This document shows, one piece after another, positions 10,270 to 20,965 of a stretch of DNA of 64,000 bases. The position numbers and the translations under genes were made by a program. This DNA comes from Enoplolaimus lenunculus. Its lineage: Eukaryota; Nematoda; Enoplea; Enoplida; Thoracostomopsidae. The notes below the pieces were generated by a model that saw only the letters and a list, made by a program, of their open reading frames with translations, did no database searches and was not told where the DNA came from. The DNA lies in contig JASANG010002991.1 in the NCBI GenBank assembly GCA_030248215.1, positions 1-64,000 on the forward strand, given 5' to 3'. How positions within the stretch are numbered: position 1 is the stretch's first letter; every line of letters begins with the position of its first letter.

Positions 10270-11777
10270 ATGGTGAACAAAGCGGTAAGTTTTAAGTCGT
10301 CAAATATACATCTTTTACATTAATAACTTTTATGCAAGCCAGGTCATTCGTGTTCGATTTATTATTTTTAGTCCGTCTTCATTTTTATTGTAGGGACCGC
10401 GTAAAAGGCGGGTCGTCAGCGAATAGAGTCCCTAAACCTTACTTAGTTCATAAATGTCAATTATTCATAATTGTAGTGCATAAATGTGTCCAGGACCAAG
10501 TAAAGTGGAGTGCGAAACTTTAAAGCATACTTAAATTTTGAGAGTATGTTCTTAAGCATAACCTTGCATTATCGCTCAAGCCTTTGATATACAAGACAAA
10601 TAAATTCAACGTATAGTTGCAGCACCGGATGTACTGTAGTGATACGAATAAGAGGCTGGGACTGATATTTATTTGGCCTCTCCAGAGGGTACCCCCTTGT
10701 TATTCGGTTACGGACTGTTATTTAATTTCGTATGCGATATATACAGAATTGAAGTTTATAGTGGTGTGAAATTGTTTTGGATCATCCACGTAATACTGTC
10801 TACGCTACTGTAAAAAATTGTCCACACACCTAAAAGGGAGAGAAAAAAAAAAATCCCAACATATAGACAACAGAAGGGAGAGAGAGAGAGGAAACACGGC
10901 CCTCAGGACAAGAAAAACCTTACCACGTTACAAAGATTTCCTACCCCCAAAAAGAAACCCCCCCACAACCCCCCAAAACCCCAAAACACCGAACAAGGGG
11001 GAAAAAAAAAAAAGGGCGGGAAAAAAAAAAATTATTCCCACAACAATTCTAGATCGGTACTGTTCCGATTATCAAGATTTTATTTTTTGTAGGCAAGTGG
11101 AACAATGAGACGACATTCGTCAACAGATATGGATTACAATCGTAAGAATATACTATTAACCTTGTTTATTTTTATAAAGCTGAAACGTACCACCAACGTA
11201 GTTTGGACAAACCAACTTTGGAATAAACTTTTTTCTAATAGAATGCATACATATAAGTCATACATCAATGCGCTACTGATATGCTTTGAGTTCTTATCCC
11301 TTTCTCACATGACTATTTTCAATTTCATATGAGACGTAATTTCAAGGTAAGATTCGATCCATAATCTCTCGGGTAAGAGGCGTTCGCGATGATCACTTAG
11401 CTTGAGCTTCACGCTCGAGCCCGAGGGGGCTCTCACGTCTTGCAGAGATTTTGCACTGCGCATATATGTTTGAATTGTTAAACACTGCTCACAATGTCTG
11501 TGTTGCTCGGATATTACTCGTATTTAGTTGCTCATAGTATACTCTATGAGTTAAACGGTTAATTTTACAAATGTTGCAGCGACTTTAATTGCAATTATTC
11601 ACAGATCGAATGGAACATTTGAAGAAAACATACGCGAAAGATCGAAACGAACTAGCGAAGAAGCAAGCGGTTTCGCGAGCGGAACAAGATCAAAAGATGA
11701 GTGAAAAGATCAAAGAACGCCGTGGCAAACGCGACACTTCGGCAAAACGAAGACTTTCGCTCATTTTACGATCTTAA
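10270..11777 (+). CDS. Hypothetical 78-residue basic coiled-coil protein, 3 exons
   Basis: Exons are 10270-10284 (MVNKA then GTAAGT), 11093-11141 (after TTTTTTGTAG) and 11605-11777 (after ATTCACAG), with agreeing phases (0, then 1). The product is 78 residues; residues 22-70 are charged and helical (MEHLKKTYAKDRNELAKK, then QKMSEKIKERRGKR) and it ends in LSLILRS. An AATAAA lies 54 bp past the stop. I do not recognise a family. Lys/Arg/Glu richness and no signal peptide fit a nuclear or cytoskeletal small protein, but that is a guess. The 15-nt first exon is unusual, so the true 5' end may differ; the third exon is the best supported part. Intron 1 contains transposon and homopolymer sequence and intron 2 a tRNA-derived piece. 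Confidence 0.5.
10370..10745. repeat. Fragment of the TACTGYAATGACCC-type element
   Basis: 10430-10505 (GTCCCTAAACCTTACTTAG and neighbouring text) matches 15910-15995, and 10630-10690 matches the right end of the 15459-16176 element. It appears to be a rearranged or deleted copy within intron 1 of the small gene. Confidence 0.5.
10830..11045. other. Homopolymer-rich low-complexity tract
   Basis: A tract of A-runs up to 12, C-runs, G-runs and GA repeats, unlike anything else in the window. It could be a real purine/pyrimidine-skewed spacer or low-quality consensus. It ends 48 bp before the exon at 11093. Confidence 0.5.
11346..11422 (-). repeat. tRNA-derived SINE head
   Basis: On the minus strand the order is box A-like TAAGTGATCAT, an anticodon-arm-like GCCTCTTACCCGAGAGAT, then box B-like GGATCGAATCT. 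The acceptor stem does not close, so it is a tRNA-derived fossil and not a functional tRNA. It sits in intron 2 of the small gene. Confidence 0.4.
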
Positions 11778-11830
11778 AAATAGCGGCTTTGCGCGTCAAT
11801 GGCGACGGGTTTCTGAAACCGAATTTAAGT

Positions 11831-11836
11831 AATAAA
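11831..11836 (+). terminator. Polyadenylation signal AATAAA
   Basis: AATAAA 54 bp after the TAA of the 78-residue protein. The spacing suits a short 3' UTR and supports the gene's orientation and end. Confidence 0.5.
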
Positions 11837-12036
11837 AATGTTTGCTAAATGCGAATCGATATCTAGTTTCTAAAAATTCATACCTTTAATTCACTGAAAT
11901 TATCAGATATATTTGTCAAAGAAGAGTACATTATCGTGAATTTATGCCGATTAGCTGATTAGGTACAGGATGGAAGCATATACCATACCTTCATTGAATA
12001 ACTAAAACCATAGTTTGTTCTAGCACTACCAGGTTC

Positions 12037-12200
12037 GGCGAATGTATAGAACAGCGCCGTAACAGCAGTATAAGCATATTCCAAACGCTAAGCGTAAGAA
12101 TGAGCTCATACCTAAGCCCAAGCAAAAAATATCGAAAACTTAAGCTTACTCTATGGTATTCCCGAAGAAACATTTTGTGCCCCTGATCGTTACACAGGCT
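12037..12200 (+). repeat. MITE family A copy
   Basis: AATGTATAGAACAGCGCCGT and CAGTATAAGCATATTCC at the left; GCTTACTCTATGGTATTCCC and TGCCCCTGATCGTTACACAG at the right. Confidence 0.65.
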
Positions 12201-12960
12201 CCAGGTTCATACAATGGGGAAGGACGGGATATATCCTTCCGAAATGTCACGAAAGGCAAGGAAACAAGCTCTTTTAACATCGTTTTAAGTAAGTCGCTAA
12301 ATACTACAGGTCCAAAAATTGTTTTGCATGAGGTTTCCTGATTGACATCGTGGAGATTTCCTCCACTGTACGTCGTGGCTACACTCCTGTGTATTTATAC
12401 TTGCTCATTTTAAGCACATGTTTAATACGGCAAGATTTCAGAAACCCAGCCACTATTTTTATTGCTATAAACCTGCAACTATATTACCAGCTGGAGTCTT
12501 GGTGTTGTACAATCAAATGCATTTCATATACAGCATTTCACGAAATTTTGATCATTATGTTGTACTGAGCTGTTAACAAAATAGGTGGCTATTGACGGAG
12601 AGTATACTCACATCTAATGTAAGAATAGCTTTATACGCTAAATTAATTATAATCTGCATTCAAACTCCGGTCATTGTAAATAACAGGGGCGGAACAGTAT
12701 TTTATAAGCATATTCCTAAGCCTAAAACCTAAGCCTAAGCGTAAGCGCAAAGAATATCAAAAGTAACATTGGCTTATCGTTCAATAGCTACACCAACACC
12801 GTAAATTCAAGTGAGTTGATTAAATCAACTCAGAGAGCGAATTAGTCATTTCTGGTTTATTTGTGACTTAACAGTAACCAACAACTCATTCTAAACCTGA
12901 TTTAATTCCGGTTGAGTTGATTGTAATTAGGTAACTTTCCGAATGAGTGAAATCAATTCT

Positions 12961-13530
12961 GAATGCAGTGATTCAACTCATTCTGAACTAATTTCAATTC
13001 AATGGAATTAACAGTGCACTGACAAGTGAAAATTGTGACATGAAGTACGTAAGTTGAATGCAGTGATTCAACTCATTCTGAACTAATTTCAATTCAATGG
13101 AATTAACAGTGCACTGACAAGTGAAAATTGTGACATGAAGTACGTAAGTTGAATGCAGTGATTCAACTCATTCTGAACTAATTTCAATTCAATGGAATTA
13201 ACAGTGCACTGACAAGTGAAAATTGTGACATGAAGTACGTAAGTTGAATGCAGTGATTCAACTCATTCTGAACTAATTTCAATTCAATGGAATTAACAGT
13301 GCACTGACAAGTGAAAATTGTGACATGAAGTACGTAAGTTGAATGCAGTGATTCAACTCATTCTGAACTAATTTCAATTCAATGGAATTAACAGTGCACT
13401 GACAAGTGAAAATTGTGACATGAAGTACGTTAGTTGAATGCAGTGATTCAACTCATTCTGCACTAATTTCAATTCAATGGAATTAACAGTGCACTGACAA
13501 GTGAAAATTGTGACATGAAGTACGTAAGTT
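12961..13530 (+). repeat. 95 bp satellite, 6 units
   Basis: Units start at 12961, 13056, 13151, 13246, 13341 and 13436 (GAATGCAGTGATTCAACTCA and onward). The first five are almost identical; the last carries two changes. The upstream 12790-12960 is a diverged relative rich in GAGTTGA and TCAACTC. Confidence 0.95.
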
Positions 13531-14708
13531 TATTGTTGAACTTACGCAAAACCTTGGTGTAAAAAGCAGAAAACCTAAAGTTTTAAGTTTTTTCTTAATC
13601 TGACACTTTTTTTAAAAGTTTTATAATTTTTCGTTCACAGTGACATATAACAAAAATGTCCTGTAGACCTCGTTTTACACTCGATAAACTTTGTTGTTGT
13701 GTGTAAATTTTGCAATAAACCGGTGTATAAATTCATATATTGTCAAGTTAAACGCGGAAGACGAATGTAATTGACCGCGAACGGAAACGCATAATGATTA
13801 AAATACCGGAAATAGGATTAAACAAAGTCCTAAACCAAACTTAGAGATTTCATCCTTAACCTAAACGTATAAACTATACGTGAGAGTAAGCCTTAAAACC
13901 TTAAGCGTAAACTAATGCAAACGGCTAAGACCTGATACGATCAAACCATACCGAAAATTTAAACACATGAATATAGCATGAGGTTTTCGTTTGCCTGCAT
14001 GCATCCACCTGTTACATGCACTAAAAGAAGCACGTCTCCAATGCTTACGTGTCTAAATTTTTAGCCCATAAAATTCTGATGGGCGGCTGCTAAATGTTTT
14101 GAAACGTAATTTTTCACCAAGGAAAGCGGCGATTATTTAGCCAATCAGAAAAGAGTATTCGCATCAGCCAATCGTATTTCAGTATAACATTAAGGTGGTA
14201 ACCAATCACAAGGTGTGCACGTGTCGGATAGAAAGAATTACGCCCTGAACTAGCCCAATTCGGAATTGGGCTTGCTCAATACAGAATTGCGTAGTACCAC
14301 AGCAGTTCGAGAATCAAATATCAAGTCTACAAGTCATTTATGCGCTACAATTATTGAAATTGACAGTTTTACGGACTCTAATTAGGGTTTCTGCAGTATA
14401 AAAATCAAATATTATATTCATATTTATCAATTAACTTAAAATGGGATATGGTTTCAAAGCCAATTCCGTTTACACACCAATGTTTATATTTTTTATCTAA
14501 ATTATTTAGGGTATTTTGTTTCCCGCTTTACAGAAGCCAGATGTAACTATAGATTCAGCAGCAAAACCTGTTTCTGTTATCCCGGTTGTGATGTCGCAAT
14601 AACAGCAGCGTTGATAAGAAAGGGTTCAAAGGAGCAGTGGCGTCGTCAGTGATTTTGCTATAAATCGTTTAATAAACATATGTTAGCCAGAATGATGTTA
14701 CACGCATC

Positions 14709-14919
14709 GGCCCATGTATATCGAACAGGACCGTATCAGTAGTATATATGCATATGCCTAAGCCTAAGCCGATATCGAACAGGACCGTATCAGTAGTATA
14801 TATGCATATGCCTAAGCCTAAGCCTTAGTGTAAAGCTTAAGCAAAAAATAAATAAAACTTAAGCTTACTCTATTGCAGTCCCGCAGAAATCCTTTCCGCC
14901 CCTGATCTTTGCAAGGGCT
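14709..14919 (+). repeat. MITE family A copy with internal duplication
   Basis: A segment of about 54 bp (ATCGAACAGGACCGTATCAG through CCTAAGCCTAAGCC) is present twice in tandem. The right end CCGCCCCTGATCTTTGCAAG is intact. Confidence 0.7.
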
Positions 14920-15458
14920 CACACATGGCACGTGACGGTATTAAATTAGTCAAAAGTATATCCGCACCCTTAATTGCTGAGTCCATTCCGCAAAATATTC
15001 GCTACGCAAGCGAATATACACTGAATTGTTAGTGATAAAAACAGATTTCTACAGCATCACATTTCATATATATCCGGCGTTCTGTTCACACCACCAAAAC
15101 TAGGTAGGATTGCTCAAATGGTTTAATAAGGAAGAGAAATTTGATACGTGGCAGGTTTGGCACATACGGGGTCAGAACCTAGAAAACAACCTATTAACTG
15201 ATTAAAACGAGTTTTATATTTGTTCAACCGTATGTTTATCAAAATTGGCGGAGGTTCGAAATATGGACTCCCTAGGAGTTTAATGAAAAGCAGTTTATTT
15301 TATTGATTTCGACGCGCTGAGTTCAGGGGTAAGCATACAGGCTCCCGGTTCAAAATTTATGGTTCTTTAAACTTTAACATTTCACTATATAAATCATGTA
15401 CAAATGTCAACCAAATTTGTATAACGAATAAACCTGGTAAAGCTTAATATATGCTGTA

Positions 15459-16176
15459 TACTGTAATGACCCGTATATTAAGAGGGAAGGGGTAATAAGG
15501 GTTTAAAATTTTAAGTCCGGTGTTAGCATGTCTCAGTTGTGATGGCAAAAAACTGTTTTTTAAACTTTTATGCTTCAAAATCGGATAGGGAAATTTGTCC
15601 CAAATCTTTCCGCCACTTTTGTTTTAAAAATTTAGGAATACCGGTGAATATTTGTACCTCTCAGTTGTGTTGATTGAAAAACCGTGTTTGAACATACGGC
15701 CCATGTTACTTTAAGGGGCGTCCTGGTTTCTGGTGGGTCTATAGAACAGTAGGTTTTGATTCTAGATTACATTTTCTTGCTTAGGCTTAGGCTTAGGCTT
15801 AGGAACACATTTTTGCGTTAATGACCCAAGTAAGAGGGGGCAATGAGAAGAAGTCCCCATTTTGAGGTCCACTGCATCGGAGTCCGTATCCCTAATAACA
15901 GTCCGTAAGCGGATAGAGTCCCTAAACCCTAATTAGGGTCCATAAATGTCCATTATCCCTAATTGTAGTACATAAGTGACTCCAGGACCAAATAACAACT
16001 CGCATAAATTTTATTAAATAATCCAGAAAACAATTAACGGCATTGCAACCAACAAAAATGCTACGGGAGGTCAGTTCTGCCAAAAAAGAGACTGACATAA
16101 AAGATTAGCAGCGGATTCCCTTTGTAGAGGTAGGCCAAATAAATATCATTCCCTCTCTTATTGGGTCACTGCAGTA
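15459..16176. mobile_element. Non-autonomous inverted-repeat DNA element, about 720 bp
   Basis: The left end TATACTGTAATGACCCGTAT...AGAGGGAAGGGG is the inverse of the right end CCCTCTCTTATTGGGTCACTGCAGTATA. The centre has no open frame of note. Parts recur at 10370-10745. Family unknown. Confidence 0.55.
15680..15740 (+). repeat. Repeat segment shared with 48160-48213 (inverted)
   Basis: GGCCCATGTTACTTTAAGGG followed by GGTTTCTGGTGGGTCTAT recurs inverted at about 48160-48213. It is probably one end of a dispersed element; here it lies inside the 15459-16176 element. Confidence 0.6.
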
Positions 16177-17558
16177 TATTATCTGTAATGATGAAACCTC
16201 GATTTGTACGTGATTATAACTAATTGTTAGTGCAAAAAAATAACGCCATTTCAGGAAACTCAATGGCGACGGATGTAGATTTTTGACACATAAGGGGTGG
16301 AACGTTTCTTAACAGGATCGCAATAGAACAAGCAGAAGCGTTTAGCAGGGTTCTGCCGGAATTCCTGTCCCGGCCGGAATTCCTGCAAAATTTTAATTCC
16401 TGTTTCTGTTCCTGTTCCTGCAATCAAACTTGCACAAACCGTAATTTTTACGTTTACGGCTTTGTGGCAAATTAATCATAATCAGTTAAATGATACTACT
16501 TTATCTTTGACAATACGTCATTTCGAAATGAGTGTTTTTGCAATTAGTTCAATTTAGTTAATAAACTTTTTCTGATCTGTTTTTTTCACAAAATATGATG
16601 ATGAAATTGCTGAAAATTCGTTAAAGTCATATTTGGTAAGTTTTCTAAAGAGTCCAATAGTATATAATTCGGTGGCCAAAATTATTTCAAATTCCATTTT
16701 TTATTTCTGCTCCGGTTCCTGCAAAGAAATCAAATTTGTGTTCCTGTTCCTGTTGCGGCGAAATTTAGTTCCTGTTGAAACCATGATAATTAGTAACTGT
16801 TTCCTCATTAAAAAGCAAAAAACAAATTGGAGTATACATAACTTCTCAAAAAAGCCACAAAATCCGTTCGCTTTTTCAAAAACCTGTGGCTTGGCTTTGC
16901 GTGCTCAGATCACATTTCAGTTTCAATGTTTGTTGACCACTTATGTATCAACCTGTTTTAAACTGTATGCAAGTTCATTACTTGATCAGCAAACGTTTTG
17001 CAAATAAAATGCGTCCAGAGTCCAGTAACCAAGTCAAACATAAAAATGCTGAATTGTGCGGCATATACTTGTATTGTTCTGTAAACTTCTGCCAACCACG
17101 CATAATTCAATTCGATTTTTGCTCTCAAAGTTTTCTAGAATTCTTGACTCTGCAAAAATCTTGGTTAAACTGCGTTTGTAACATAACTCGTTTTCAACGA
17201 AACGTTGTTTTCACTTTTCAATAAAGATACTCACTGAGAATTTTTCCATTAATGAATCGTGTGGTGTCAAAAATACAAAGCGGTTTTCGCGATTTGAAAA
17301 AAAAACTGTTTTATACAGATGGTAAAATACCGTTTCGAGCAATCCATGTTAAGCTTGTTAACTTGCAAAAAATGGTTTTGAACGATGCAGTTTGTAAACA
17401 CACGATACGTTTAAAACAGCGCTCGCTTCATTCTTGACACAATTCGTCAGATAATTCTAAACTTAGGGTCGTGATGAAATTGTTTCAGAAACAACCAGGC
17501 GAAACGTCCCGAGAAGGTTCAAATTTTAAATTGCATTTTATAGCATATTTTGCAATTG

Positions 17559-17565
17559 TATAAAT
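17559..17565 (+). promoter_or_regulatory. Possible TATA box of the receptor gene
   Basis: TATAAAT about 95 bp before the first ATG. In AT-rich DNA this may be chance, and the reading frame stays open through it, so an upstream exon is an alternative. Confidence 0.2.
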
Positions 17566-17659
17566 CAAAATGCAACCCTTTTCAAGTTGAGTCTAATCCA
17601 ATTGACCAAACACACCGCGTTGAAAAATTACAACGCACATCCAAAGCAAAGGTTCAAAA

Positions 17660-19372
17660 ATGAGTCAAAAGTTTCGTATCCAAATGCACCCGTCAGATCC
17701 GCCATCATTTTACCCTAAAAATCACCTATATTTCACAACTGCCCACCCCAACAGCGAGCGTCGCCCAGGAGTTATTCCTGAAACCGTACATTTGTTGCTT
17801 GAAAACGCCAAACACTTAACGCTAGAAGTCAGAACAATCAACACTGAAGACACAAAATTTGAAACCGTTTGCGCCATGCTTTATAACGCAACGCTAGACT
17901 TAACGGCACCATGGTACGCATTTTCTCATGACCGACTAGCAAGCTGCCCGGCGTTATTGCCTGCAGTTTCCTTCACTAAAATAAACGGAATTGCAAATCG
18001 TGCACCCCTGAGCCATATCACTTCCCTATGGCAACCGTTACAACTCGCGACTTGGGTTGGCATCGTTTTGAGTTCACTCACAATATCGATAGCCATGCTG
18101 ACCCTTACGTTTGTTGTTGCATCGTACCGTAACCGCATAATGGTTGTCAATAGATTGAATCAATCTGTCTCAACGAATATTTTAAGCCAATCAGCGTTTC
18201 CGAGGATACTTATGTCATCAACAAATTTGACAAATAACAACCAATCAATTAACTCGAAAACAGGAAAGAAACCAGTATATACTAAACGTATCTCCAAAAC
18301 AATCAACCAATCAACGAACGGCAAATCTGTCCATCAATCAACGCTTTTGAAAAACATCAACCAATCAAACCATTCCAAGACCACCAACCAATCACCTCGT
18401 TCAGCAACAGCCAACCAATCACCAATTCTCAAATATGTTGATAAAGTCCAGTCACCATACTCCAGATTTACCCACCAATCAGCAAATTCAGCAACTTTCA
18501 ACCAATCAGCGACCGCAAAGCTTATTGCCCAATCACAGCACGCGCAAGTCATGCTACCACAAATCACAACAGCTCTCGTAAACCAACTCACTTATCTGCA
18601 TTTACACCAACGCCTTTTGCTCAAACGTTCAATCCGCCTTCCACACGTCCCACTCTATTTCTTGGCAGCATTCGTTCTACAGCGCTCGTACAAAATCATA
18701 TTCATCGCCAATTTTTCACCCGAAAATCCATATCGATTTGTTTCACATTTCAGTTCGCTCGCCGCTCTACGTCAAGTCTTCCATTCGCATGACGATTATC
18801 ATCTTCTCGTTCCATCGGTCGAATATTTCGCTTCGAAATTCATTATCAAGCATTTGAATTTTGAAATTAGCAAACATCAAATTATTCAACAGCCAAGTTA
18901 TCACCAACAGCGTCTCTTGCTCCGGGGATCACTCCCGCTAGTCGCTGTCAACATTCAACACGAGGATCGTATGACATCATCGGCACAAATCCCGTTCGCA
19001 ATCGGCGATATGCCAGCTATCCAGTACGGATTCTTTATTAGTCCACACGTTGACGGCGAACTTAAAAGCAATCTTTCAAAGCGGCTCTTTTTGATGGCTG
19101 AATACGGACTGATTGAGCGTATCAACCGGCGGTATGGATCAAACATTTATACAGAATCAACATCAGAGGCCGATGCCGAGAGCGCAGCGCTGAAAAAGGT
19201 TGACAAACGTTCTCAGCATGCAATCCGACTGTCCGATACGCAATTTGTCATTGACAGTGGTTGGAAAGCGATTTTCACGTGCGTTGTGGCATTCATCAGT
19301 GAATTAACAATTAAGTATATGCGTTGTTACAGATATAAACACGTACGAAAATACCAGGATCCAGACGGATAG
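17660..19372 (+). CDS. Ionotropic receptor (IR)-like ligand-gated channel
   Basis: 570 residues in one open frame. The order matches the variant ionotropic glutamate receptor fold. Residues 1-125 look like ligand-binding half S1 (VIPETVHLLLENAKHLTLEV, then TLDLTAPWYAFSHDRL, the usual 'DLAxxxxxxTxERL' stretch). M1 is at about 131-157. An Asn/Gln/Ser-rich insert spans about 165-295. A pore/M2-like segment leads to M3 at about 329-350 (LYFLAAFVLQRSYKIIFIAN), then S2, then M4 at about 533-553 (AIFTCVVAFISELTIKYM). It would be a chemosensory cation channel in the plasma membrane. No signal peptide is visible; the frame is open about 130 bp upstream of the ATG, so a spliced 5' exon is possible. A chance frame of this length is very unlikely. 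Orthology cannot be given. Confidence 0.75.
   Translation: MSQKFRIQMHPSDPPSFYPKNHLYFTTAHPNSERRPGVIPETVHLLLENAKHLTLEVRTINTEDTKFETVCAMLYNATLDLTAPWYAFSHDRLASCPALLPAVSFTKINGIANRAPLSHITSLWQPLQLATWVGIVLSSLTISIAMLTLTFVVASYRNRIMVVNRLNQSVSTNILSQSAFPRILMSSTNLTNNNQSINSKTGKKPVYTKRISKTINQSTNGKSVHQSTLLKNINQSNHSKTTNQSPRSATANQSPILKYVDKVQSPYSRFTHQSANSATFNQSATAKLIAQSQHAQVMLPQITTALVNQLTYLHLHQRLLLKRSIRLPHVPLYFLAAFVLQRSYKIIFIANFSPENPYRFVSHFSSLAALRQVFHSHDDYHLLVPSVEYFASKFIIKHLNFEISKHQIIQQPSYHQQRLLLRGSLPLVAVNIQHEDRMTSSAQIPFAIGDMPAIQYGFFISPHVDGELKSNLSKRLFLMAEYGLIERINRRYGSNIYTESTSEADAESAALKKVDKRSQHAIRLSDTQFVIDSGWKAIFTCVVAFISELTIKYMRCYRYKHVRKYQDPDG
18153..18545 (+). repeat. CCAATCA-core coding repeat in the receptor
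   Basis: Twelve occurrences of a Gln-Ser pair, mostly written CCAATCA, spaced about 30-40 bp apart, encode the xQS-rich insert after M1. Spacer residues are variable and include many Ser, Thr, Asn and Lys. The repeat keeps the reading frame. Confidence 0.8.
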
Positions 19373-19899
19373 TAAAAATAACGGAAACTGATCAAAAATA
19401 CAATGAAAAAAGAAAAATTTGAACTGCATAAGTTAAACAGATTTGTATGTTTGTACCAAAACTATTGAATTGATGCATGAAAATATTCACCGGGCTTGCT
19501 AAAATTTTAAAGCTGTAATGGAGGATGCACCCAAAATCTTGTAAGATTTTGGATGAATTTCGTCATTTTTTATCAAATTAAACTTTTGCAGGCTATCTTT
19601 GTAATGAAAAATTGATTGACTTATGAGGGACTTTACAAATTGTATGAGCTTAAAAATAACGGAACTTCTATTGTTTTTAACTGAAACGGACATCGTTGAT
19701 ATTTACCGGAAATAGATATCCGGTTACACACTGACACTTACTGCACTAATTTGTTGCTGTTGTGCGTAAATAATTACTGGGCATCGGATATCCGGATATG
19801 AAATATATCCGGATATGTATCCGAAAAAAATATATATCTGAAATGCATACACTGCTGTATGACGGCTAGTAACTCCGCTGGTTTGGCATGAAAAATCAC

Positions 19900-20965
19900 A
19901 AGCATAAGTTTGCCTGGGAAAACTGGAAAAGTGGAAAATTTATAAGCGTAGATATTTCCTGAACCCAGGGTTGGTATAGGGAAAACTGAAGCATAGGTTT
20001 TGTTTGGAAAACGGGAAAAGTAAAAGAATTAAAACGTATAGGTTTTCCCTGGTCAGGCAAGGAAAGTCTGAAGGTATCTTTTGTTTGGAAAACTGGAAAA
20101 TTTAAACGCCTATAATTTTCCCTGGGTTGGTAGTGATAACCTGAACAATAGGTTTTGTTTGGAAAACGTGAGAAGTTGAAAATTTAAAACGTATAGAATT
20201 CAGGAGCTTTTCTAGTTTCCACCAACCCCCGCTACAATATTTCACGTAAAGACCAATTGTGAGACCCCACCGCAATTTGAAGAGATACTAAGATTGATAG
20301 GGGGCTGCCGCCTCTAAGCTCCTCGCGCTAAAGCGGTTCAAACAATGAAGCAGCAAACTGTTCAAGTCTATTTCAGAAATTTTAGCGGTATCAATAATAA
20401 AATGCTTAGTTCAGGGAGTGTGGGAAGCGTTTAAATTTTCCACTTTTATCGTTTTCCAAACAAACCCTACGCTTCAGAATTTTTCTACCTAACTACGAAA
20501 AACCAATACGTTTTAAATTTCCCATTTTCCCCGTTTTCCAAACAAAACCTACGCTTCAGAATTTTTCTACCTAACAATAAAAAGTTATAGGTTTTGAATT
20601 TTCCACTTTTCCCCTTTTCCAAACAAAACTCTCGCGTCAGATTGTTCCTGCCATAACCAAAGTAAAATCTAGGCAATTAAATATTCCACTTTTCCCGTCT
20701 TCAAACAAAACCTACGCTTCAGAGTTTCCCTACCTAACCACGGACAACATACGAACTACGGTTCCTTCCCTACCAGACCTAGACAAATACATATACGTTC
20801 AACTTTTCCCGGTAACCTCGCCTATATCTCTAACTTTTATTACCAACCAAAAGGAATCATTTTACTTACGTTTGAATTTTCCACTTTTCCCGTTTTGCGA
20901 AACGAACCCCACATTTCACTTTTCCAGGCAAACCAAAAAAAACGGTTCCTTTCCTACTAGACTTA
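19900..20965. repeat. Foldback-type array of about 83 bp units in opposite orientations
   Basis: The left arm (19900-20215) repeats a unit with GTTTGGAAAACGGGAAAAG. The right arm (20430-20965) repeats its inverse (CTTTTCCCGTTTTCCAAAC with CCTACGCTTCAGA) at about 82-84 bp intervals. The spacer of about 215 bp has CTCGCGCTAAAGCGGTTC, also near 46345 and 58231. It resembles a foldback transposon; a related single arm lies at 34560-34960. Confidence 0.6.

Larger units (their letters stand above)
11837..17530. other. Intergenic repeats between the small gene and the receptor
   Basis: No gene recognised. It holds MITE A copies, the 95 bp satellite, an inverted-repeat element (15459-16176), three CCAATC motifs at 14151-14205, and a region at 16340-16790 with repeated GTTCCTGTTCCTG that looks like hAT-type subterminal repeats. 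Confidence 0.5.
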
